64,000 nucleotides of DNA from an uncultured Bacteroidales bacterium. Its GTDB lineage: Bacteria; Bacteroidota; Bacteroidia; Bacteroidales; UBA932. Below are positions 26,037-35,323 of the stretch, one piece after another (positions within the stretch are counted from its first letter, which is position 1; every line of letters starts with the position of its first letter). The notes under the pieces are model-generated. The model saw only the letters and a list, made by a program, of their open reading frames with translations. It did no database searches and had not been told where the DNA came from. The translations under genes and the position numbers were made by a program. The stretch lies in NCBI GenBank assembly GCA_944323825.1, contig CALUTY010000014.1:1-64000 (forward strand), given 5' to 3'.

Positions 26037-28553
26037 CTACTTTTTCAGATGTTCCGCCATATCGTTATATCTGGCTGCGATGTCATCCAGTGTTACAGGT
26101 TCGTATGTTTCCCTCGGGATGACTTTCACATGTTCCGCTGAAGGCAGTCTTGTCTTCATGAAACGGTGGTTGCCCCTGTAGGCACCTGTCTTCTTTGCAG
26201 CAGGGACGGTCACGGCATAAGATGATGCTGATGCGGATTCATCCCAGCCTCTGGTCAAGACGACAGGCGATGCGCCGATGGTTACGAACGATGCATAGTT
26301 TCCGGACATATAATATCCTACGGAAGGGTAATATGAAGTTCCGTTGTATACATACGGATTGATGGTCACGGTATTATTGTCCGCAGACAGTTCGGTAGGG
26401 AATGAATCAGGGTTGGCATAGTTGGATGCATTCCTGCTGTAGCCGAACATGTAATACTCATAGTAGTACCATGCCGAGAGCGGAGCTACCCTTTCGGAAT
26501 TGGTCATTGTGGCGAGATTGCCGTCACTGTCCACTTCGATGAAGAATTTCGGACCGTAGTCATTGAAAAGTTCATCGGTTGTGTATGACACATAATCCGT
26601 ATCGAGGAACAGATCCCAGGAACTCATGTATTCCTGTGCCGGGTCGAAGCCGCATGCTACAAGACGGTTGTGGCTTGCGTATTTATCGGCATAATGCTCT
26701 GCAAGTTCCTTGTATTCGCTAAAATAATCAGCGATGAGTGCTGCTGCCTCTTCCTCGGTCCTGTCCAGTCCTGTCCAGTAGTCCATAAGACCCTGATAGC
26801 CTTCATCTCCGCTGCCGAATGACTCAGGCCCTGCTTCCGGTCCTGTGGCAAGAGTAACTTTGAATGTGGCTTCTTCCGGTTCAGTTGAAGTGCTTCTGCC
26901 AGAGTGGGAGTAGGTTGCAGTCCAGTCACCGGCCAGTCCTGCAAGAAGAGGACTTTCCTCTCCCGGCTCAACGTCACCCCAGTCTTCGGCTGATGTACCT
27001 GTTGCAGTCTTTACATCAGAAAGGACTTCGTCAGAATTGTATGCAGCTACTGCCAGCATTGATTCGGTCATTTCTGCTGTCGTGAAGCTCATGATGTACC
27101 CGGCATCGCTGTTTATCTCAGAGAGCACTTCTGCGTCAGTGATGTCGACGCCATGGGTGTCGAGTACATACGCTTCGTCCATGCCGTATTCTGGCCTCAG
27201 GATGGATTCCCATTCGGAAGTGTAGTTCATCACATAGCGGATTCCTGCTGCATCCTTGTTCGGGGCCGTCACCTTGAACTGTATGGTGAAGGCATCGTCA
27301 GGAGTTTCAACATGCTCCACATTGAGTTCCACCGGCGGCAGGTCTGACTGCAGCGGCTGCACATCTATGACTTCGGAGCTCTGCAGTGTGGAATTCTCGT
27401 TATATGTGGCAATCACGAAAAGCTTATAGTTTTCTACGCCTTCACTGAATTCCCATTCAAGTTCCTGTCTGGATGTATATGGCGTTGCAAGATAGTTGAG
27501 GATATAGGTGATGACACCTTTTTCTCCTACCCACTGGACAAGCTGGTCATACTCGGCCTGGGAAAGAATTCCGATGCCGTATTGCCGTACGGATTCATCT
27601 GCAGGCGTAAATCTGTATACTGCCCTTCTTGCGGTGAGATTGACCTGCTCTGCCGTCACCTTGTGTTCAGTCTGGTCAGGCTGTCTTGTCCAGAACTGGA
27701 GACGGGCATAGTCACTGTTGCAAGTGATCCAGTCATCAGGATAATCTGTGGTATATTCTCCGAGATCAGGAGCTACGCTCATGAGTCCTCCGATACCTCC
27801 TCCGCTGCCTGTTACCTCATAGTCAATTTCCCCATTCTCGTCACATTCGAAGAGGATCAGGTAATATGCAGTTCCCGGTGTTATAGATATAGGATCACCG
27901 CCAAGGTCCCCGTACATAGCTTCACCGCTCTCGAGTTCAATGGTCTGCGGTCCGGAATAGACAGGGTAGCTTCCCATTAAAAAGAAATCGACATCTGAAG
28001 CACCGAATGTTTTCATCTGATAGTACATGTCAGAGGACATGATTCCCCATTTCCAATACATGTCTTCAGGCACTTCAATATGGAATTTGATTGAGAACCA
28101 GTCAGCTTCGATCATTGAGATCATGTCGGTATATTCCGGTGTCGTGAATGTGTGCGGACGCACTTCTATTGAGGAACCGGTTCTGAATGCAAGATAGACA
28201 GTGTATTCAGTGGAGCCCTCAAGTCCGTATACCGACAGCATGTTCTGCCCGTCAACGGCATCAAAAACACCGTTGCCGCCTTCCTGCTGTGCATTTGAGA
28301 AGATGATTTCTCCCAAAGGAAGATCATCGGACGCCGGTCCTTCTTCAATTTCGTATGCGTATGAGCTTACACCTGAAAGCTGCATTGTGAAAGTCGCGGA
28401 AGTGGCGTATATGTCTGTCTCAGATATTTCAATGGAGACTGCCCCGTCCCCTCCGTTGTCCGGTTCGAGGTTGTCTTCCCTGCAGCCTGTTGCCCCTCCG
28501 GCAATGGCGGCAAGGAGAACCGTCCAGAGCAAAGTCCTTATCTTATTTTTCAT
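26037..28553 (-). CDS. Large lipoprotein with FN3-like repeats and a charged C-terminal tail
   Basis: 838 residues. The signal ends in GGATGC (Cys about 24). At least two to three fibronectin-III-like sandwiches are seen in the first 500 residues: the first reads SIEISETDIYATSATFTMQL through YTVYLAFRTG, and others contain YYLILFECDENG and PPVELNVEHVETPDDAFTI. Then comes an acidic linker and a GDWTATYSHSG domain of about 230 residues. The C-terminal tail is basic. No enzyme motif is recognised. The same general plan recurs in the proteins at 28685-30220 and 41027-42133. It lies between two terminators, so it is a single-gene unit inside the protease locus. It probably binds a substrate or scaffolds proteases at the surface. 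Confidence 0.65.
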   Translation of the reverse strand: MKNKIRTLLWTVLLAAIAGGATGCREDNLEPDNGGDGAVSIEISETDIYATSATFTMQLSGVSSYAYEIEEGPASDDLPLGEIIFSNAQQEGGNGVFDAVDGQNMLSVYGLEGSTEYTVYLAFRTGSSIEVRPHTFTTPEYTDMISMIEADWFSIKFHIEVPEDMYWKWGIMSSDMYYQMKTFGASDVDFFLMGSYPVYSGPQTIELESGEAMYGDLGGDPISITPGTAYYLILFECDENGEIDYEVTGSGGGIGGLMSVAPDLGEYTTDYPDDWITCNSDYARLQFWTRQPDQTEHKVTAEQVNLTARRAVYRFTPADESVRQYGIGILSQAEYDQLVQWVGEKGVITYILNYLATPYTSRQELEWEFSEGVENYKLFVIATYNENSTLQSSEVIDVQPLQSDLPPVELNVEHVETPDDAFTIQFKVTAPNKDAAGIRYVMNYTSEWESILRPEYGMDEAYVLDTHGVDITDAEVLSEINSDAGYIMSFTTAEMTESMLAVAAYNSDEVLSDVKTATGTSAEDWGDVEPGEESPLLAGLAGDWTATYSHSGRSTSTEPEEATFKVTLATGPEAGPESFGSGDEGYQGLMDYWTGLDRTEEEAAALIADYFSEYKELAEHYADKYASHNRLVACGFDPAQEYMSSWDLFLDTDYVSYTTDELFNDYGPKFFIEVDSDGNLATMTNSERVAPLSAWYYYEYYMFGYSRNASNYANPDSFPTELSADNNTVTINPYVYNGTSYYPSVGYYMSGNYASFVTIGASPVVLTRGWDESASASSYAVTVPAAKKTGAYRGNHRFMKTRLPSAEHVKVIPRETYEPVTLDDIAARYNDMAEHLKK

Positions 28554-28598
28554 AGTTGTCAACAATAAATTCAAAAATCAAATCGAAAATCATGAAAA

Positions 28599-28650
28599 CT
28601 GTCCGGATTCCCCAGAAAAGAAAAAATTTCGTCCCGGACAATCCGGACAG
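28599..28650 (-). terminator. Terminator at the end of the SusC operon
   Basis: CTGTCCGGATT (28599-28609) pairs with AATCCGGACAG (28640-28650). On the minus strand TTTTCATGATTTTC follows. Confidence 0.75.
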
Positions 28651-28684
28651 CATCTGAACCATTAATATGAAACGGACTGATCCG

Positions 28685-30220
28685 TCATCTTGCCTTGTAG
28701 ACAGTCTTCAGCGGTGACATTGTCTTGAGGGCAGCAGGTACTGTCTTCAAGGTGCATATTGATGAATATGTGCTTCTGATATCTGCGGAATCAGATGAGG
28801 AAGTGTTCTCTCCTATCCTTTTCATTGTGGCAGGGAAAGATGGAGGGATTATATTCCAATATAGAGCTCCTCCCGATACGATATTTCCATAATACTGCAT
28901 TCCGATGAAATCTGCAGTCATGTTGCCGCTCAATTGTATATTTTGACCGACAAGATTGACAGTCTCATCTGTTGTCGGAGTCGGATTTGCAGGTGTTGCG
29001 GCGGCAACATCGTATGGGGCACCGGTAATGCGGACATCATTGCCTGCATATTGGCCGCCAAGGTCATCCCCGTCTACGAATCCGAGTATTACGACGTTCA
29101 TCTGGCCATAATTTTCATCAGTAAATGAGAATCCGAGGTTTTCACTCGCCTCTAAAGTCATGTTTCCGCTAGCTGCATCAAATGAGGCAGGGATTCCGAC
29201 ATTATCTGAATCCATGAGCCCATCCTGCCATCCAAGGACAGTATATTGGTAGTTCGGAATATAGGAAACGACAGTTAAAGTGTCAACGATATCGTTATCT
29301 CCGGTAACTTCCCATGAACCAAGCCAGTAGTTGAATTGGTCGCTTGCTTCCTCAACGGCAGGTGAGAAGCTTTCAGATTGGGCATATAGACCTGACCCTT
29401 CCCCGGTCGTACCTGCTGGCTCAATCCCTATCGCAAATGCGTAGTGCGGCGTATCTTCCAGAGGCTCGTGAATAATGCTGCCGCTACCCTGATAAATTAA
29501 ATCTAATATAGCCACAGGGTATTCCGGATACATCTGGTTATTTTCCTCGATCAACGCATTGAGTTCTGTGATTACGCTATTGATATACTCGGCAGCATTG
29601 TTATGATAAGTGCTTTCAAAGTCAGATACGGTGACAGTTGACAGGTACCAGTATCCCAAGTCATCGTTGGTGACCGTGACATCTATCAGGTCTCCGTACA
29701 TGTTTCCGGCTAGAGTTTCGAATGTCCCTCTTGAATTGTATGCCACACTCCAGTTAGGGTTCGTTTCCCAAGTGTTCGCATCACGGGAGGTAGTGAATTC
29801 ATCTTCATCCGGAGTTCCGGTCACTGTGCCGTCGCTCAAAAGCCCGGTCACCACTACCCTGTAGTCGGTATTTGCGGTGAGGCCGCTGAATTCAACTGCA
29901 TCATTGCCTGATCTGAGTGCGGATGCGACATCTGTAAGTGCATCTACGGCTGCAGCTATAACATTTTCTGTAGGGCTGTCAAGGTCGTCAGTAATGAAAG
30001 CATACCAAGTGTCGCTTTCTGTACCGTTACATGTCACATTCACTGTGACAGAATTTTCTGTTATGGATTCATCATCCACTGATACCCTGTAGCGAATGGT
30101 TGAGGTTGTCCCTCCGCCGTTGCCATCAGGATTTTCCGGATTTTCTTCTGTACATGCTGAAAATCCCCAAGCCAGCAGAGACATCGCTACTGCATAGCCG
30201 AACAAACTTTTGATTTTCAT
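28685..30220 (-). CDS. Lipoprotein with an N-terminal FN3-like domain
   Basis: 511 residues. The signal ends in lipobox GFSAC. A Glu/Asn/Pro linker and an FN3-like sandwich follow (DESITENSVTVNVTCNG through ANTDYRVVVTGLL). Next is an alpha/beta region of about 170 residues, then a lipocalin-like stretch beginning LGSWEVTGDND, and finally a basic, Ser/Thr-rich tail. I recognise no enzyme motif. It is the last gene of the SusC operon, 52 bases after the small lipocalin-like gene, and a strong terminator follows. ATG at 30220 gives a standard signal; ATG at 30226 is also possible. Its plan resembles 26037-28553 and 41027-42133, so it may be a peptide- or protein-binding surface lipoprotein. Confidence 0.65.
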   Translation of the reverse strand: MKIKSLFGYAVAMSLLAWGFSACTEENPENPDGNGGGTTSTIRYRVSVDDESITENSVTVNVTCNGTESDTWYAFITDDLDSPTENVIAAAVDALTDVASALRSGNDAVEFSGLTANTDYRVVVTGLLSDGTVTGTPDEDEFTTSRDANTWETNPNWSVAYNSRGTFETLAGNMYGDLIDVTVTNDDLGYWYLSTVTVSDFESTYHNNAAEYINSVITELNALIEENNQMYPEYPVAILDLIYQGSGSIIHEPLEDTPHYAFAIGIEPAGTTGEGSGLYAQSESFSPAVEEASDQFNYWLGSWEVTGDNDIVDTLTVVSYIPNYQYTVLGWQDGLMDSDNVGIPASFDAASGNMTLEASENLGFSFTDENYGQMNVVILGFVDGDDLGGQYAGNDVRITGAPYDVAAATPANPTPTTDETVNLVGQNIQLSGNMTADFIGMQYYGNIVSGGALYWNIIPPSFPATMKRIGENTSSSDSADIRSTYSSICTLKTVPAALKTMSPLKTVYKAR

Positions 30221-30272
30221 AACCATATAAATTAAGTTAGTGACTTGGATTATTGAAAATGGCCGTTTTTTG

Positions 30273-30746
30273 TCACAGCAATGGAACAGGCGCGGCTGTT
30301 TCAGCCGACCTGACTGGTGCGACTGCATTTTCCCTTACTTCGTCAGGTATCTCTGCACTTTCGTATATGCTGACCTCGCCTGAGAAGACTGAAGTCAATG
30401 TCAGGGTGCCGCCTTCGAGGGAGATGGCATATCCCTCTCCGCTGGTGCCTCCGAGGCGAGTCCCGTCGGAATATCTTCCGCTGAGGACATTGTCGGATGT
30501 CGAGTATGTCCCTGAATAGACCCACCAGCGGGTCTGCTTCTCGCCAAGGCGCTGGAACAGTTCGAAGCTGCCATTGTTGAAATGAACATATACTTGTATG
30601 TCAAGTTGTTGTCCGTCAATGAGCCCCCCGGTGTCGACAAGATGCCATTCTCCGGAAATGTCCGTTCCCTCTTCTCCGGTTTTCTGACATGAGACCGGTG
30701 CCGTAATGCAGAGGACAGTGGCCAGGATGTATAGGATTCTTTTCAT
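30273..30746 (-). CDS. Small lipocalin-like lipoprotein (second copy)
   Basis: 157 residues. Lipobox TAPVSC (Cys20), then a single beta domain: GEWHLVDTGG, DIQVYVHFNNGSFELFQR, WWVYSGTYST, LSGRYSDGTRLGG, YAISLEGGTLTLTS. It ends with a short acidic helix. It is paralogous to the protein at 19016-19498 and occupies the same place, directly after an S8 protease gene (28 bases). The longer open frame upstream reads through the end of the protease gene in another frame and was not used. Function is unknown; pairing with the protease in both copies suggests a partner role. Confidence 0.7.
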   Translation of the reverse strand: MKRILYILATVLCITAPVSCQKTGEEGTDISGEWHLVDTGGLIDGQQLDIQVYVHFNNGSFELFQRLGEKQTRWWVYSGTYSTSDNVLSGRYSDGTRLGGTSGEGYAISLEGGTLTLTSVFSGEVSIYESAEIPDEVRENAVAPVRSAETAAPVPLL

Positions 30747-30774
30747 TGTCATTGCCTTTTTTGTTTTTAGAGAT

Positions 30775-32796
30775 TTAAAGCCAGCCGCCGTTGCCGTTGC
30801 TGATTCCGCGTGTGATGACAGAGACCTCTTTGGAAATCTCCATGCCGCCCATATTGGCGCCGCCGCCTGTCTGGCTGCCGCCGGCAATTGCCCTTATCGT
30901 CATTTTTGCCGAGCCATAGATTGTCGGCTGTATGAGAAGCTGCCCGCCCTTGATGACCGGTTCGGTCATGAGCCCTATGGCATCGTAGTCTTCTTTTGAA
31001 ATTTCAACCCCGAGGTATGTGAGATCCTCTGATCCTCCCCCGAATACTGAGTCAAGGTTGATTCTCTGTGATTTCCCGACCTCTGCCATAAGACAAGGAG
31101 TGCCTTCGATCTGCATGAGCACTTTCCATGCGTCAATCGTTCCGGTGCCCATGTTCCCTGCGAAAGGTGCAAGTTCGAGATTGCCTATGGAGGAGGTGCC
31201 GGACGAAGATGTGATGAGGGTTGTTTTCGTCCCCACGAGATAACTGTTTATGTCATTGACTGATGTCGTCAGAAGTGTGACGAATTCATCCCTTGTGAAT
31301 GTCTTCCCGAGATCCAGAGCGTATGATATTCCGAGGGCCGCTACTCCGGACATGTGCGGACATGCCATCGAGGTGCCCTGCATATATCCATAGTCAGTGA
31401 CAGAATATGATGTGGTGCCGTCATCATTGATGGATGGTATGGCCACGGTTGGCATTGTGGAGAGTACGCATGTTTCCTCACTGAAAGTTTCTCCCGTGTA
31501 ATATTCGCCTCCCGGAGCGGCTATATTGCATCCCGGACCGTAATTGGTATAGTATGCCGGAAGATTGTCGGAAGCAAATGCGGTGACGGAGATGCAGTCC
31601 CTGCTTGCGCCAGGATAGGAAGCCATGCCTGTCGCATCATTCCCTGCGGCAAAGATTGCAATGTTGCCGTCCGAAATGGCTTCCCGGCAGTTAGGGTGCG
31701 TAAGGAAATATTCAAGCGCTTCTGCACCGGCATTTGCTGAGGAATACTGCTGGTCATTTTGATATGCCCCGGCTGTGCTGCCCCATGAGCATTGTATGAT
31801 GCTTGCACCCATTCTTGCCGCATAATAGATGGCCCTTGTCTCTATGGCGTCATTGGTTGTACCTCCTCCGTTGAATATCTGCAGCGTCATCATGCGTATT
31901 CCGCTGTCGGAAGAGCCGTCACCCCCGGCTACGCCGCATACGCCGGTGCCGTTGTTGTTGACCGCTGCCACTGTTCCTGCCACATGGGTTCCATGTCCGC
32001 TGTTGCCGTCAGTGGACCACCCGATTTCACCTGTATCATTTACGAAGTTATAACCATAAATGTCATCTATGTAGCCGTTGCCGTCATCATCTGCTCCTGG
32101 AGTGCCGTTCAGTTCTGCCGTATTGACCCACATGTTCTGCGCAAGGTCGGGATGGTTGTACTGCACGCCTTCATCGATTATGGCCACTATTACATCAGGC
32201 CTTCCTGTCTCAAGGCGCCATGCATCAGCTACATTTATGTCTGCCCCGCGTCTTGCCGTAGCGGCAAGGTCCGCGCTCCCGTCATTGTGGTAATGCCACT
32301 GGTTTGCGAGCTGAGGGTCATTGAAATCGCTGAAATCCGCCTTTGTCGGGATTGCAGAAAGACGGTAAGACCGCCCGTCGGATGCCTTTTTGTATGTATT
32401 GTTGAACTGCACTTTCCCGACTTCTTCAAATCCTGAAAGTACTTTTGCAATGCTGTCAAGGTCAGCATACTTGCTGAACTTGAGCTCACACCATCTGGCC
32501 AGTCTGTTTTCAGCGGAACCGGCTTTTGTAGTGGCTGCAGTCAGCCCCGGGAAAAGGGGAGTGAGCACGACTCCGGATGATTCAAGTACCGCTTTGACGG
32601 CATCAGCCTGTGATGCGTCGTTGAGCCGTATCAGAAGCGATCCTTTTTCCGAGTTGAGGGAAGTGTTTATTATTTTCCCGGCAGGGGCAATCGCTGCTCC
32701 ATGATCCGGCTCTCTTCCGATAGGGTCCACGCTGCAGGCTGTGGCCATAAGGAACAGCCCTGCAGCGACAATTGTCATATTGTGATTCATTTTCAT
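30775..32796 (-). CDS. S8 (subtilisin-like) serine protease lipoprotein (second copy)
   Basis: 673 residues. Lipobox MATAC (Cys21), an I9-like prodomain (GSLLIRLNDASQADAV) and an S8 catalytic domain. Triad: Asp208 in VAIIDEGVQ, His268 in GHGTHVAGTVAAV, Ser476 in GTSMACPHMSG; the oxyanion Asn is in FAAGNDAT. The C-terminal domain ends in NGNGGWL, like the paralogue at 19512-21536. The start overlaps the stop of the upstream lipoprotein gene by 4 bases (ATGA), so translation is coupled. Presence inside a SusCD operon suggests that it produces the peptides that SusCD imports. Confidence 0.92.
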   Translation of the reverse strand: MKMNHNMTIVAAGLFLMATACSVDPIGREPDHGAAIAPAGKIINTSLNSEKGSLLIRLNDASQADAVKAVLESSGVVLTPLFPGLTAATTKAGSAENRLARWCELKFSKYADLDSIAKVLSGFEEVGKVQFNNTYKKASDGRSYRLSAIPTKADFSDFNDPQLANQWHYHNDGSADLAATARRGADINVADAWRLETGRPDVIVAIIDEGVQYNHPDLAQNMWVNTAELNGTPGADDDGNGYIDDIYGYNFVNDTGEIGWSTDGNSGHGTHVAGTVAAVNNNGTGVCGVAGGDGSSDSGIRMMTLQIFNGGGTTNDAIETRAIYYAARMGASIIQCSWGSTAGAYQNDQQYSSANAGAEALEYFLTHPNCREAISDGNIAIFAAGNDATGMASYPGASRDCISVTAFASDNLPAYYTNYGPGCNIAAPGGEYYTGETFSEETCVLSTMPTVAIPSINDDGTTSYSVTDYGYMQGTSMACPHMSGVAALGISYALDLGKTFTRDEFVTLLTTSVNDINSYLVGTKTTLITSSSGTSSIGNLELAPFAGNMGTGTIDAWKVLMQIEGTPCLMAEVGKSQRINLDSVFGGGSEDLTYLGVEISKEDYDAIGLMTEPVIKGGQLLIQPTIYGSAKMTIRAIAGGSQTGGGANMGGMEISKEVSVITRGISNGNGGWL

Positions 32797-33623
32797 AATT
32801 CGCTTATTACAAGAAGTTGATCCTGGGATGTCCCTGCGGCATTGCCGTTAAAGCTGTATGTGAACGGGAATGTGTACAGTCTTGACCTTGTGTTGTATGT
32901 ACATTCGCCTGCAACGCTTGTCATGACATCGTATGTCTCATCTCCGTTCGTGTAGGTTTCACCAGTATTGTATGTCTGTGCATCAAGGGTCAGACTGCAG
33001 ACATTGGAAGATTCTTCCCCGACAGAGAATCTGACATAATTGCCATGTCCCCATAAGTCAACCCTGTATGCATCAAGAATTTCGGAATATTCCAGCTCGA
33101 CCATCCTGGTGGCGCTGGTCCATTCTATGAGTCCGAGCTGCACACCGCCGCAGGTATAGCGGCAGGAATATGCAGGTGCATAGTCCTCTTTGATGACCGT
33201 CACATCTATCCTTGGGCTGTCCGTCTGTTCCATGTACTGCTGGGTGTAATTCTCGTCGATGGCGATGGAGAATGCATATTCATGGAAAAGCTGCATCCTG
33301 TCCGTAAAGTATATCGTCAGTTCGGCCTCAAGTTCGCCTGCCCGGAAGAATACCGGTTCCGGTGTTTCGAATGCATCGGGATGAACACTTGTCAGAGTTA
33401 CCGGGACATACTGGTCCTCATAAGGGGCATCATCCCTCTGCACTGTAAAGGTGATTTCCGTGGCATCAGGCTGAAGTGAATAGTATGTTTCGGGCTGGAC
33501 AAAATATACATTTATTCCAGAATAGTTGGACTCCGCCCCAGGCTGCCATTCCTCGTCCTTGCATGAAGAAAGGCATACGGCAGTCAATGCGGTGAACAAT
33601 ATCATATTTATTCTTGTTGTCAT
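32793..33623 (-). CDS. SusCD-associated surface lipoprotein, family not recognised
   Basis: 276 residues. Lipobox LSSC (Cys about 21). Two beta-sandwich domains are suggested: the first (YYSLQPDATEITFTVQRDD, VPVTLTSVHPDAF, AELTIYFTDR) has a Calx-beta-like rhythm, and the second (APAYSCRYTCGGV through FPFTYSFNG) holds several cysteines. Its position directly after SusD is that of a SusE/SusF-like or DUF4843-type surface-binding lipoprotein. I infer that it helps capture the substrate, but I cannot assign the family. It is 23 bases after susD and overlaps the S8 protease gene by 4 bases. Confidence 0.65.
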   Translation of the reverse strand: MTTRINMILFTALTAVCLSSCKDEEWQPGAESNYSGINVYFVQPETYYSLQPDATEITFTVQRDDAPYEDQYVPVTLTSVHPDAFETPEPVFFRAGELEAELTIYFTDRMQLFHEYAFSIAIDENYTQQYMEQTDSPRIDVTVIKEDYAPAYSCRYTCGGVQLGLIEWTSATRMVELEYSEILDAYRVDLWGHGNYVRFSVGEESSNVCSLTLDAQTYNTGETYTNGDETYDVMTSVAGECTYNTRSRLYTFPFTYSFNGNAAGTSQDQLLVISEL

Positions 33624-33646
33624 GATTCAGCTGTTTAATTTCCGTT

Positions 33647-35305
33647 TTAGTCCGTGACTCCGTCCCTGAGGTCTCCATTCTGTCTCGGCTGCGGTGCAGA
33701 GCCTCCGCCATTCGGGTCCGAGGCGACGGCGTTGTTGGTGTTGATTTCCTGCTGAGGGAATCTGAGAAGGAGATACGGGTCTCCGGCTGCCACATTGAAT
33801 GCATAGGAGTCGGGCCAGTTGTAAATGCTGCTTCCGTGGATTCTCACGACAGGCTTGTTGAGCCTCATTATGTCTGACATCGAGAAGCCTTCTCCCCACA
33901 GTTCGATGCGGCGCTGCTTCCATATTTCATTCTGTAGAGCCTCTGCCGTATTGGCTTCGCATGTGTATTCCGGGTCGCGGTATGTCCTGATGAAGTTTTC
34001 AAGCACCTGTCTTCCTTCGGATACCTGTCCGCTCATGGCAAGGCCTTCAGCCTGTATGAGCAGCATCTCTTCCGCTCTCATGATTGGCCAGTCGCTGGCG
34101 TTGTCCGTGCTTCCTATCCCGCTTTTCATTCCGAATTTCACGACTGTATAGTTGCTGAAGGCGACCTTGATGTTCGGTATCGTAAGGGAAGCGATGTCTC
34201 GTCCCGGATAGCCCGGCCACTCAAGCCCGTCAAGAAGAGGGGACTGGTTCCTGCTGTCGGTCCACCACCCTTTGCGGACATCCGTATCAGGTATCTGGTC
34301 GTAGAGCAGGGTGGAGATGCGCTTGTACACTCCGGTGCCTGTGGTATATCCTGTCGCAGAGAAAGAGCCGAGGTGAGAAGGCCAGCTTATCAGACCCTGT
34401 ACCTGGTCGGATTCCTGCAGTATTCCCCACATCCAGTTGTGGTCGGTCATGTTGCAGAATGCAGGTGTGCTGACTTCATCCCTTGTGTACGGGGTATATC
34501 CCGCCATTGCGGCTTCAGCATCGGCAGCTGCCTCCTCATACATTCCCATGTAGAGATATGCCCTTGCGCGCAGCCCGTATGCCACCTGCTGGTCCACTCT
34601 TGATTTGTCAGTACCGCGGCTATAACCCTCCAGCAGGTCTATCGCCTGTGTGAGGTCTGTGATTATGCGGTCATAGACCTGCCTTACTGTTGCCCTGGAA
34701 TTCTGTGTGTATTCTTCCTGTGTCATGCTTTCGGACACTATCGGTACACAAGGGAGATCCTGGCTGTCAACATATCTGAACTGGTAATACGGGGCAAGGC
34801 AGAGATAGTCGAAGGCTCTTACTGCCAGTGCCTGGCCTGCCGAATGTCTCGTCACATCTGAGGCCGTGGAGTAATCTGTGCCCACAAGTCCTGAAAGCAC
34901 GTCATTGCAGAGTCGTATCTGATTGTAGAAGAAAGAATAGCGCAGATAGCACAAGATATAGTTGTACTGCCTGTCCGAATAGTCATAGCTTGGTGAAAAC
35001 CAGTTGTATCCGCTGTTGCTGCAGACCATGTCCGGTCCGTTGGAATCCTGTGCTATGCAGACAGACGGATAGCCGAAATCATTATGCGCTCCCTGGCTTG
35101 CCCCCAGGGTGGCAAAGGCCTGTCCGGCGTATGAATAGATGCCGGCTACATCGGCTTCTGACCTGTCCGGAATGACTGAAGTGGCATCCTGTACCTGCTG
35201 TGAAGTGGTAGTGGAGCCTTCCGGGACCATCTCATCCATTGCAGAGCATGATGCAAGCAGCAGGACCGACAAGGCTGTTATACAATATTGATTTGTTCTT
35301 TTCAT
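33647..35305 (-). CDS. SusD/RagB family surface lipoprotein
   Basis: 552 residues. Lipobox LLASC (Cys about 20). The N-terminal SusD domain is helical with TPR-like repeats (ALAVRAFDYLCLAPYYQFRY, GLRARAYLYMGMYEEAAADAEAAM). The C-terminal SusD/RagB part contains PIMRAEEMLLIQAEGLAMSG and EIWKQRRIELWGEGFSMSDIMR, ending near DPYLLLRFPQQEINTN. It forms the lid of the SusC transporter and first binds the ligand. It lies 18 bases after susC. The proteases in the same operon suggest peptides rather than glycans as cargo. I used ATG at 35305; one three codons upstream also exists. Confidence 0.95.
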   Translation of the reverse strand: MKRTNQYCITALSVLLLASCSAMDEMVPEGSTTTSQQVQDATSVIPDRSEADVAGIYSYAGQAFATLGASQGAHNDFGYPSVCIAQDSNGPDMVCSNSGYNWFSPSYDYSDRQYNYILCYLRYSFFYNQIRLCNDVLSGLVGTDYSTASDVTRHSAGQALAVRAFDYLCLAPYYQFRYVDSQDLPCVPIVSESMTQEEYTQNSRATVRQVYDRIITDLTQAIDLLEGYSRGTDKSRVDQQVAYGLRARAYLYMGMYEEAAADAEAAMAGYTPYTRDEVSTPAFCNMTDHNWMWGILQESDQVQGLISWPSHLGSFSATGYTTGTGVYKRISTLLYDQIPDTDVRKGWWTDSRNQSPLLDGLEWPGYPGRDIASLTIPNIKVAFSNYTVVKFGMKSGIGSTDNASDWPIMRAEEMLLIQAEGLAMSGQVSEGRQVLENFIRTYRDPEYTCEANTAEALQNEIWKQRRIELWGEGFSMSDIMRLNKPVVRIHGSSIYNWPDSYAFNVAAGDPYLLLRFPQQEINTNNAVASDPNGGGSAPQPRQNGDLRDGVTD

Positions 35306-35323
35306 GATCGTCATCTTCCAATT

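Noticed and set aside
31792..32436. 214-codon open frame antisense to the S8 protease
   Set aside because: The opposite strand carries the catalytic Asp and His motifs; this is a shadow.
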